A stretch of DNA of 64,000 nucleotides from contig CM057229.1 of assembly GCA_029891385.1 (NCBI GenBank), forward strand, positions 558,001 through 622,000, read 5' to 3'. Each line of letters starts with the position of its first letter. Position 1 is the first letter of the stretch. Positions 47,341 through 57,769 of this stretch are shown here, piece by piece. Position numbers and translations under genes: made by a program. The DNA comes from Erythroxylum novogranatense (lineage: Eukaryota; Streptophyta; Magnoliopsida; Malpighiales; Erythroxylaceae). The notes beneath the pieces were generated by a model that was given only the letters and a program-made list of their open reading frames with translations, did no database searches and was not told the DNA's origin.

Positions 47341-47959
47341 ATAATCTAGTGGAAAGTCTCCTTGGAGTATAGGAATTGACTAATCCTTCTTGGAAAACAT
47401 GTGTAGAGAAAAAGAGGAAGCAATAGTCGAACTAAGAGTGATTGAAGAATGGTGTTATACTGGACAAATAATCTAGTGGAAACAACCAACGTGTTGAAGA
47501 CTTTCCATTAGATTATCTGTCCAGTATAACCGCAGTCTTCATCGTAATGCACTTCCTCTTATCTTTGCTTCTCCCTTTCTTCTCACTTTTCTCTTGGGCT
47601 TCCTCTTGATCTTCTTTATTTAAGCGGTTCACTTGATGTCATTTCAACTCGCATTAAATTTGAGTTACCAATTCCATAATCCTTCTTGGAGTATACGAAT
47701 TGATATACTATTTTAACGTATCTCAAGGCAAATCGTTTATGTTTCACTTTATCATCTTGCCTCATCCCTCATTTAATGGTGGAACTCTTCAACTTTAATT
47801 TTTTATTGCACTATATATCTTCCCTGCCAGACGCCCTACGATAACTCTATATCTAAACTTTGAAAAAAGCCATTTGTTACAAGTAAAAAAAAATTCTTTT
47901 CAGAATTTTGATAGATTCTAATTGCTCAAAACTTTGTTTACTAATTAAGTTATGATAAC

Positions 47960-48785
47960 GCTTGAATCTAAAATCTCTAAAGAAACGGTTAATCAGTTGA
48001 GTTCTGTAACTAACTCAGACTGACTCTTGCGTCTGCTTTTCTATAAGCGTATTCATCTGTTTTTCTTAGCGTCTGCGTCTGCTTTTTTTTGCGTCTGCAT
48101 GACTTCGTCTGTCTTGACTTCGTCTGTGTTCGACTTCGTCTGTATTCGACATCGTCTGTCTTCGACTTTGTCTGTCTGACTTCCTCTGTGTTGACACCAT
48201 CTGTGTTCGACTTCGTCTGTGCTCAACTTCGTCTCTCTAACTTCCTTTTTATTTTATTTTCTTTGTTATACATCAAAATCATTTTTAAGTTAAGTCGTTT
48301 GGACTTAACAATCTCCCCTTAACAAATTAAGTTAAGTTATTTTTCTCACGTTGTCTAACTTTGGAATCTTCGACTTCGACTTGAATTTATAGCCTTAATC
48401 TCGAACTCCTTCTTGATTCTTGTTTCTTGAATCTTTAAACAAACGATTAATCAGTTGAGTTCTGTAACTAACTCAGACTGACTCTTGCGTCTGCTTTTCT
48501 ATACGCGTCTTCGCCTATTTTTCTTAGCGTCTGCGTCTGCGTCTGCTTTTCTTTGCGTTTGTGTCTGCGTCTGGTTTTCTTTGCGTGTGCATGACTTCGT
48601 CTGTGTTCGACTTCGTCTGTATTCGACATCATCTGTGTTCGACTTCGTCTGTCCGACTTCCTTTGTGTTGACATCGTCTGTCTTCAACTTCGTCTGTGTT
48701 CGACTTCGTCTATCTAACTTCCTTTTATTTGTTTTCTTTGTTATACATCTAAATCATTTTTAAGTTAAGTCATTTGGACTTAACA
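47960..48785 (-). repeat. SIRE-like LTR remnants (two termini)
   Basis: Two outer termini of the type GGACTTAACA occur at 48310 and 48785, each preceded by a tract of CTTCGTCTGTGTTCGA words. The upstream part carries the block CAGTTGAGTTCTGTAACTAA. On the minus strand the termini read TGTTAAGTCC, the start of the LTR seen intact at 51774-52700. The arrangement suggests two overlapping partial LTR copies. Confidence 0.65.
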
Positions 48786-48799
48786 ATCTTCCCTTAACA

Positions 48800-51340
48800 A
48801 ATTAAGTTAAGTTAATTTGTTATAATTTGATGATAACGAATTATATACAAGGGAAAAAATACAATGTTATGAAAAAGAAAAATAAAACTTATCTACAAAA
48901 CTTCTTCTTTGACTTCTTCCTTTCTTAAATGCGCTACATTCACACCTTCTTTTACGAACATCCTCTTCTAAATCGCTCTCTTCTCCATTTGTTCATTCTC
49001 TTCTCCTCCTATTTGTTATAATAAAAATGATTAAGACGACGACTCTTTAGTAGTTTTGTCATCATCTTCTTCAGATCATTCATCGTCTCCTTCATCTCAT
49101 TGAATTCCCAGCGTGTCATTGAGTTCATCTTGGGAGTCACTTTCGGTAAGGAGGATTGATCTTCATCTGCTGAGGAGCAATGAGCGAAATTGTAGTATTA
49201 TAAGCATCGAGGTCGAGTGTACTCTTCATTAAGCACAATAGGCGGTGGACGAATAAGCGTATCGACTTCGGAAGATCTAAGTCAAATGGAGCAGCGACAT
49301 CGAATCGTCTTCCTTGCAGGAGTAACGCTCGCTTGAATGAACGATGTATTAGATAGGGTCTATACGCAGCTATGTTCGAACAAGGATTGATGAATGTCCT
49401 GTGATTACTCTTCCCCATGACGGTCTTCTTGCTTATCGGTATAGCTGCAGCTCGCATCATCTTTATTTTGTGTAGAAGCGCATGCCTCATTTATTTTCCG
49501 CACTTCTTCTGCTATTTGATTTGCGGACAGATCATGACTATCTTCTTCAGGAAATAGCTTCGATTTCCCCTTATTGAAATTCAATGGATACTGTGGTTAT
49601 ATGTCTGGTACAACCTTTATTATAGTATGTTCTGTGACTGGATAAATAGTGCACGGTCGAGAAGACATTTGAGTAGGGTATGGCCTTGTAGCAGCGTACC
49701 TTAAAGTATCATAGAAGTTCCTTTCGTCTTCATTCAAAATGTGCCATGACTCACTATTTATCAAAATAGGTTACAAGACAGCCTTTATTTGTCTTCTGGG
49801 TTGGCTGAAGATAGCGATTGCAATACTCCTTCTTGTCACAATCTCAACCAATCTGACTTCAAGCTTATCCTTTCTTAAAAATTCAGAATAGTCATGAACG
49901 ATCAGACTAGATTCAACAGATAATTCCACTGGTGTCCTCACTGAAGTTGAATCTGCTGTAACTTCAGGTTGATCATTAACAGGAGTAGTCTGAACCAGGT
50001 TAAGCTCCACTGGTTGGTTAACAGGGATTTCCTGAACTCTGCTTTGCTCATTTGCTTTTTCTTTTTGAGCAGCATAAGAGATTTCTTTCTTCCGACTAAC
50101 TTCCCTAGCAGTCTTCCGCACTACCTCTGTCAGTCTTGAAGTTTTCTCCGCTTGACCTTTTTCTCTTCTGGCTTCCGCCTTTCTCTTATTCTTGGTCTCC
50201 TTGGTTTTTCTGCCTGTATCCTCTTCCAGAATAGAGACTAAGGATCTTGTTTCTCTAGGTGCACCACATGGAGAGGATTGTGCTTCACTCTGTTCTCTGG
50301 CATTCTTTTCTTCTTGTTGCCTTGGAGTCCGAATCCTCGGTGATCTCTTTACCTTCTTTGTAGCTTTACTTAGAAGACTTTCTCCTTGTCTTTTTAGCGC
50401 ACCTTGTTCTGTCCTCCGGGATTGGCTTTCTTCGATTTGAGGACTCGCCTGTTTTATCAGTGGTCTTCCTTACACTTTCCTTATTTCATCCGCAGCCGAT
50501 CTCATACTCACTTGAGCTTCAGAACTTGAAGCGAGAGTCTTCTTCCTTGCAGGCTACCCCTCAGTCCTTGTTCTTGTTGAAGAGTCGGCTTCTTCTTTCA
50601 TCACTGTCTTCAGACCCATCCGCCGTATGGTGTGTGCATCAATCTTACTCTTCACAAGCATAGTCTTTCTATATCCTTGGTGTAGAAGGATACCGGATTC
50701 CTTAAAAATCCTTGTCAGAAGCATCCCATAAGGATAACTATTTGAATCCTTCATCCCCTTAATCATGTAATGAAAGATTAAGAAGGGTAAGTCTATGGGA
50801 TTACGATTGATGGGTGGAACAAACATTGTTCATCAGTGGTCACCAAATGTCTTGAACACCGCTCTGGGTAGAATGCAATTAAACAAAATTGCATGAAGAA
50901 CCCTAGCCTTCGGAACCAAACTGGAGGTCTTCCTCTCCCATGGGTCATTGGCTCCATATAATTGTCTTGTGACATCTTCCTTTCTCATACCGACTTGAGA
51001 CATCCATCCGACCTTGGTAGAGAGGGTCTCACCAACTGACGGACAATCGGTCACCTTCTTTATTAACTCCTTACTCACAACAACGGATATACCATCTACT
51101 AATGATACTACAGTGTTGTCTACTAGCTGAGCATTCTTCCAAAAATCGAAAACCTCGTGCGTGTATCTTTGGTTCTCGTGCACGAAAGAAGTTCCTCCAA
51201 CCAGCTCTTACAATCTCGCTTCCACATCCATACCATCATTCCTCAATGACTCGAAATCCACATGTCTTCCGAATATCATGGCTGCCTCCATTGTTTCAGA
51301 ATGAAAAACTGACTCTGGTAAGCTTTTTAGGGTTGGATGT
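48800..51340 (-). pseudogene. Copia-associated ORF in env-like position, copy 1
   Basis: This minus-strand reading region lies between a copia RNase H tail (upstream) and an LTR (downstream), the position of the additional ORF of SIRE-type elements. Recognisable parts: NQRYTHEVFDFWKNAQLVDN, KVTDCPSVGETLS, WERKTSSLVPKARVLHAILF, LPFLIFHYMIKGMKDSNSYP and YGMLLTRIFKESG. A Glu/Lys/Arg- and Ser-rich tail follows (about 50560-49770). I recall this as an uncharacterised 'putative plant transposon protein' type. Frame changes near 50830 and 50550 and stops further down break it. It is near-identical in places to copy 2. Confidence 0.7.
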
Positions 51341-51539
51341 TTGAGAGAATTGGGAAAGCAAAATGAACCGTCGCGAGATGAGAATGACCGTAACGATTTT
51401 GCTTTTAGGCTACTTATAGAGATATAGTCCGGAGTGTTCTAGAGTCATTAAAATCATCGAGATTATCAGACTTTCCCTCCACAACTTTCTTGTGAGAGAA
51501 GTTACCGGCTGTACCTCACTGTTTTTGACGCCCTTAGTT

Positions 51540-51773
51540 TTGTCGTTACTTTTGCTCGACTATTCACTTAACATAACCATTATGACATTGCGTCTGATCT
51601 TCTGAAACCGTTCTTCACTTAATGGTTTTGTGAACATGTCTGCCTACTGATACTCTGTTTCGATGAACTGTAGACGCACCACCTTCCTCTGAACATAGTC
51701 TCTCAGAAAGTGATGTCTGACTTCTATGTGCTTCACTCTTGAATGCTGAATCGGATTCTTTGATAGATTAACA
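51540..51773 (-). pseudogene. Copia RNase H C-terminal tail, copy 1
   Basis: Minus-strand sequence like the end of a copia RNase H: SIQHSRVKHIEVRHHFLRD-type reading, then a VVRLQFIETE-like segment and FTKPLSEERF-like end, with small lesions. It abuts an LTR directly at 51774, so the rest of gag-pol is missing. Confidence 0.65.
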
Positions 51774-52700
51774 TATGCGTCTATTTTTGGCTTCCGTCTG
51801 CTTTTCTACTTGGTCTCTTTTTTTCTTTCTCCGTCTCTTTTTCTACTTCGTTTGTTTTATATTCTCCGTTTGTTTTTCTACTTCGTCTGTTTTTCATTAT
51901 CCGTCTGTTTTTCTACTTAGTCTGTTTTTCTACTTAATACAATGGTAATCTTAAACTTTTATTTTTTATTACGTGAATTTTCTGACCCAATCTTCTGATG
52001 CAATATTTTATCTTCTGTCTTCGCGCGATATACACGCAATCTTCTGACCCAATCTTTTGATGCAATATTTTGTCGGTAGTGGCGTAAGCTTCTTTTTGAC
52101 CTCTGCAGCCTATCTGTACTACTTTCTCTCGAAAAGTATTTAAGCGTTTATTCTGATAAAATAGCTCTACTTTAAATTAGCACTTAATGCTTTTATGATC
52201 ACTTTTTCTCACGTTGTCTAACTTTGCAATCTTCGACTTCGACTTGGGCTTATATTTATAGCCTTCGTCTCCAACTGCTTCTTGATTCTTGTTTCTTAAA
52301 TCTTTAAAGAAATGGTTAATCAGTTGAGTTCTGTAACTAACTCGAACTAACTCTTGCGTTTGCTTCTTGATTCTTCTCCTGCGTCTGTTATACGCGTCTT
52401 CGTCTGTTTTACTATTTGCATCTGCGTCTGCTTTACTATTCGCGTCTGCGTCTGCTTTGTGTCTGCGTCTGCTTTGCTTAGCGTCTGCTTTGTGTCTGCG
52501 CCTGTTTTGCTTAGCCTCTGCCTTTGCTCTGTGTGTGCGTCTGCTTTGTTTAGCGTCTGCTTTGTGTCTGCGTCTGCTTTGCTTAGCGTGTGCGTCTGCT
52601 TTATGTCTGCGTCTGCTTCACTTCGTCTGTGTTCGTTTTTTGTTTGTTCTTTTTGTTATTCATCAAAATCATATCTAAGTAAAGTCATTTGTACTTAACA
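51774..52700 (-). repeat. Central LTR of the SIRE-like derivative, about 927 bp
   Basis: On the plus strand it runs from TATGCGTCTATTTTT (TG expected, first G changed) to GTACTTAACA. It contains two tracts of CTTCGTCTG words, the CAGTTGAGTTCTGTAAC block, and ACACGCAATCTTCTGACCC words shared with the Helitron arms. On its right, 52701-52714 is the complement of the polypurine tract AAAAAGGTGGAGAT. It serves as the shared repeat between the two tandem units. Confidence 0.75.
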
Positions 52701-52937
52701 ATCTCCACCTTTTTGATGATAACAAATTATATACAAAAAAAAACAAAATTACAAAGTTTTGAAGAAAACAAAAACTTATCTTCAGTACTTCTTCTTTGAC
52801 TTCTTCCTTTCTTCGTTTGCTTCAGTCACACCTTCATTTCTGAACACCCTCTTCTTTTCTGCTCATTCTCTTCTCCCCTTGTTCATTCTCTTCTTTTATG
52901 CTCTTATTCTCCCCCTATTTATTATAATAAAAAATGA

Positions 52938-54975
52938 TTAACGATGGTGGCTCTTTAGCAGTTCTATCATCATCTTCTTCAGATCATTCATCGTCTCCTT
53001 CATCTCATTGAATTCACCACGTAATCTGCTGAGTTCATCTAGTCGGTCAATCGACGAGGAGGCTTGATCAACATCTGCTGAGGGAGGAGTGAATAGGATT
53101 GAAGTAGTATAAGCATCTGATGTCAGAATGTATTCTTCATTTATCTCAATCATTGGTGGGCGAATAAGCGTTTAAACCGGGAAGATCTAAGACAAATGGA
53201 GCGAGCGGATGAGCAACTGTCTTCCTTGCAGGGGTAATGCATCTGCTTCAATAGACAGTGTATTAAACAGAGGTCTAATACGCAGAACTGTCTGAACAAG
53301 GAACTCAATAAATGTCCCTGTCATTACTCTTCCCCCCACTAGACAGTCTTCCTTCTTGTCAGTATAGCTGCAGCTCACTTCATCTTTATTCTGTCTAGAA
53401 GCCAATTTTGACTTCCCCTTAGTCAAATCCCAAGGATATCTTGGCTGAATATCTGGTGCAACCTTTATTTTTGTGTTTTAAGTGATCGGAAAAATAGTAC
53501 ACGGTTTGCAGGGACGTTTTGAAGGGTATGGCTTAGTACCAGCATCCCTCAAAGCATCGTAGAAGATCTTTTCATCTTCTTTTAGTAATTCCCATGTGTT
53601 ACTATTAATCAACATAGGTCGTACCACAGCAACTATCTTCTTTACTGGTTGAATACAGAATGCAATAGCAGTTCTCCTTCTGGTAACCACTTCCACCATT
53701 ACGATCTTGACGTCTTTTTGCAAAATGGCGATGATAGTTGTATACCATCGAATAAGGTTCATCACTATCGAGTCCGATTACGCCATTGCCTCTGGTTGTG
53801 CTTCACTAGAATTCTCTGAACGAGATTTGCTCGATTGGTTCTTCTGTTGAGCAATGGGGTTTCGAAGCGTGCTCTGCTTTCGGTTTCTTTTTCTATTCGA
53901 GCGGCATCAACGTTTTCTTTCTCTCGACTAACTTCCCAGTAGTTGACACGGTCTTCTTCGAATCCTCGGTGATCTCTTTGCCTTCTTTGTAATTTCACTT
54001 AAAAGACTTTCTCCTTGTCTTTTTGGCGCACCTTCTTCTGTCATTCGGGATTGGCTTACTTCGATTCCAGAACTCGCCTGTTTTATTAGCGGTCTTCCAA
54101 TCATTCTTCTTAATTCATCCGCAGGCGATCTCGTACTCACTTCAGGTCGAGAACTTGAAGCGCGAGTCATCTTCAAAACATGCTCCCCCTCAGTCCTAGT
54201 TCTCTTTGAAGAGTCGGCTTCTTCTTTGATTACAGTCGTTACACCCATTCGCCGTATTGTGATTGAATCAATCTTACTCTTCACAGCTACAATCCTTCTA
54301 TGTCCTCGATGTAGGACGACTCCGGATTCCTTAAAAATCCTTGTAAGCAACATACCGTAAGGATAGCTATTTGTATCCTTCATCCCCTTAATCATGTAGT
54401 CAAAGATTAAGAAGGGTAAGTCGATGGGATTCGATTTAGCAGATAAAACAAGCATTGTTAGTCAACGTAGTCACCAAATGCCTTGAACACGCTTTCTGGG
54501 TAAAATGCAATTAATGTAATTGTATGGAGAATCCTCGCCTTGGGAACCAAACTAGAGGTCTTCCTCTCTCATGGATCATTGGCTCCATATAATTGTCTTC
54601 TAACATCTTCCTCTCTCATACCGACTTGGCATATCCATCCGGCCTTGGTAGAGAGGGTCTCACCAACTGACGGACAATCGGTCACCTTCTTTATTAACTC
54701 CTTAGTCACAACAACGGATATACCACCTACTGATGATACTACAGTGTTGTCTACTAGCTGAGCATTATTTCAAAAATCGAAAACCTCGTTTGTGTATACC
54801 GGTTCTTGTACCTCAAAGAAGTTCCTCCAACCAGCTATTACAATCTCTACTTCCACATCCATACCATCATTCCTCAATGACTCGAAATCCACATGTTTTT
54901 CGAATATCATGGCTGGCTCCATTGTTTCATAACGAAAAACTGACTCTCGTAAGCTTTTTAGAGTTGGATGTTTGA
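52938..54975 (-). pseudogene. Copia-associated ORF in env-like position, copy 2
   Basis: Same order as copy 1, about 3.63 kb to the right. The likely start is near 54920 (MEPAMIFEKHVDFESLRNDG). LVDNTVVSSVGGISVVVTKE and KVTDCPSVGETLS follow, then LPFLIFDYMIKGMKDTNSYP, YGMLLTRIFKESG and a charged tail. The best open stretch is 175 codons (53928-54455). A stop near 54570 and several shifts break the rest. The first 300 bases differ from copy 1 by only scattered changes. Confidence 0.72.
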
Positions 54976-55194
54976 GAGAATTGGGAAAGCAAAATGAACC
55001 GTCGCGAGATGAGAATGACCGTAATGATTTTGATTTTAGACTACTTGTAGAGATATAGTCCGGTGTGTTCTAGAGTCATTAAAATCCTCGAGATTATCAG
55101 ACTTTCCCTCCACAACTTTCTTGTGAGAGAAGTTACCAGCTGTAGCTCATTGTTTCTGACGCCGTTAGTTTTGTTGTTACTTTAGCTCGACTGT

Positions 55195-55427
55195 TCACTT
55201 AACATAACCATGTTGACATTAAATCGATCTTACAAACCGTTCTTCATTAATGGTTTTGTGAACATGTACGCCTCTTGATACTGTTTCGATGAGCTGTAGA
55301 CGCACCACCTTCCTCGAACATAGTCTCGAAAGTGATGTCGACTTCTATGTGCTTCACTCCTCGAATCTTTGAATCGGATTCTTTGTGATTGATTGCACTA
55401 GTGTTGTCGTAATAGATTGGAGTAACA
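55195..55427 (-). pseudogene. Copia RNase H C-terminal tail, copy 2
   Basis: On the minus strand VTPIYYDNTSAINHK starts directly at the LTR edge, followed by GVKHIEV and an FTKPL-like end. These are the last blocks of a SIRE-type polyprotein. The same LTR/pol junction occurs at 51774. Confidence 0.75.
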
Positions 55428-55675
55428 TGTGCGTCTATTTTTAGCTTCCATCTGCTTTTCTACTTCGTCTGATTTTTTTCTTTCTCCGTCTCTTTTTCTA
55501 CTTCGTTTGTTTTTTATTCTCGTCTGTTTTTCTACTTCGATGCATTTTTCATTATCAAATCATTCTTCTACTTAGTCTGCTTTTTCTTTCTCCGTCATCT
55601 TTCTTTCTCCGTCTTTTTCTCTTGAGTATTTGTTCTTAATCAAAATCATAAATGTGAAGTCATTTTGACTTAACA
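55428..55675 (-). repeat. Right LTR of the SIRE-like derivative (shortened, 248 bp)
   Basis: From TGTGCGTCTATTTTT to GACTTAACA on the plus strand. It keeps both ends of the 927-bp LTR but lacks its middle, including the CAGTTGAGTT block. Confidence 0.7.
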
Positions 55676-55894
55676 GATGGTTCATCACCTTCTAATGTTA
55701 TTGTTATTTGCAATATCAGTTTTAATGATTTTATCATGATTATTCAATTCATGATTATTTTCAACATCATTCATATGTTTATTCTCATTTGCAATATCAA
55801 TTTCTAAATATTTTTATCATGATTATTATATTCATTATTATTATTTATCTTCATTCATATATTCATATTTTTTTATACAATCATAATAACGGTT

Positions 55895-57386
55895 CATTGC
55901 ATATTTGTTTTTTTTAATATAAGCGAAAAATTTTATTATACCTAATAGGAATAATACTATTTACATTACGATATTAAATAATACGAATCACTAATATATA
56001 TATCTCTTGTGATAATCTATGTGTCTTCGCTCGATATACACGCAATCTTCTGACACAATCTTCTGATGCAATATTTTGTCAGGCAGCGGCGTCGCGCAAT
56101 GCATGCCCTTGTGACTACTTATATCTGTTTATATATTTTCATTCATTCATATTGTCATTCATGTTGTATCGTTTCTCTCTATACACAATCTCGACCCAAT
56201 CTTCGATGCAATATTTTGTCGGCGACCACGCCTGAGGCCCCACAATCCATGCCCTTGTATTTGCTTATATAGTGTCTTCTTGCTCATTCGCAGTATATCG
56301 CTTCCTCTTAGTTTTATTCCTCTGTTACTTGTAAATCTTCTTTGAGCTTTTTTTTTATGCATACGGATGTTTTGGAGTTTATTTGTTGTTCTTTGTCCAC
56401 TTTTGTTCTTTGTCGAAAGAATATCAATGTTCACCAACTCTTGGCGTACAACAGACTTGGATATAAGGAGATTTATCATGTTGCCGTCCTGAAAAAGGAT
56501 GGCTCAAATAAAGAAGACGTACTGGAGACTTGGATATGACGAGATTTATCATGTCTATCATTCTCCACGTCGGTTTTCAGTGTCCTTGTGATCCAATAGG
56601 ACGATTGTAACAATCTTGATCTTTCTTGTAGTCATTCATTGCATATTTGTTTTTTTTTATATAATCGAAAAATTTTATTATACCTAATAGGAATAATACT
56701 ATTTACATTACGATATTAAATAATACGAATCACTAATATATATATCTCTTGTGATAATCTATGTGTCTTCGCGCGATATACACGCAATCTTCTGACACAA
56801 TCTTCTGATGCAATATTTTGTCAGGCGGCGGCGTCGCGCAATGCATGCCCTTGTGTCTACTTATATCTGTTTATATCTTTTCATTCATTCATATTGTCAT
56901 TCATGTTGTATCGTTTCTCTCTATACACACAATCTCCTGACCCAATCTTCTGATGCAATATTTTGTCAGGCGACCACGCACAGGGCCCCACAATCCATGC
57001 CCTTGTGACTGCTTATATAGTGTCTTCTTGCTCATTCGCAGTATATCGCTTCCTCTTAGTTTTATTCCTTTGTTACTTGTAAATTTTCTTTGAGCTTTTT
57101 TTTTGTCTGTACAGATGTTTTTGGAGTTTCGCTGTTGTTGCTGTCCACTTTTGTTGCTGTCGAAAGAATATCAATGTTCACCAACTCTTGGCGTACAACA
57201 GACTTGGATATAAGGAGATTTATCATGTTGCCGTCCTGAAAAAGGATGGCTCAAATAAAGAAGACGTACTGGAGACTTGGATATGACGAGATTTATCATG
57301 TCTATCATTCTCCACGTCGGTCTTCAGTGTCCTTGTGATCCAATAGGACGATTGTAACAATCTTGATCTTTCTTGTAGTCATTCAT
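55895..57386. repeat. Two-copy tandem repeat, about 745-bp unit
   Basis: Units start at CATTGCATATTTG (55895 and 56637) and end in GTCATTCAT (56639 and 57386). They are nearly identical. Each contains two copies of CAATCTTCTGA..CAATC-type words, GATGCAATATTTTGTC, and two copies of the dispersed CAGACTTGGATATGAGGAG motif. The unit resembles the Helitron left arm at 23.8-24.6 kb. Confidence 0.85.
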
Positions 57387-57769
57387 AATGTGTTAATCAG
57401 TTTTTGAGTGACACAAACTTCCAGCATCTACATTAAGGAGAGACAAATCTCAAAAAGGATGCCGCAAATAAAGAATGCCTACTGCAGACTTAGATATGAG
57501 GACATTTATCATGTTGTTTATCGTCAGTGTCACTCCATATAGCAGCTACTTGTGATTCAATAGGAAGATTGTAAATATGTTCATCAAGATTGTACTTTCA
57601 AGAATTGTAATATTACATCGTGTTATTTAAGACGATAGAAGTTGAGACTTCAATCAAACAAGTTGTACCTTGTGTATTTCCCTTTTAAAACAAAAAACCT
57701 CTGGCAGCTTAATTAAAACAAACTTGTTCTTTTCACAAGACCTACTAAAAAAAATTATAAAATGTTTTT

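Noticed and set aside
52354..52698. 114-codon Ala/Leu/Cys-rich ORF
   Set aside because: It is a translation of CTGCGTCTGCTTTG words inside the LTR.
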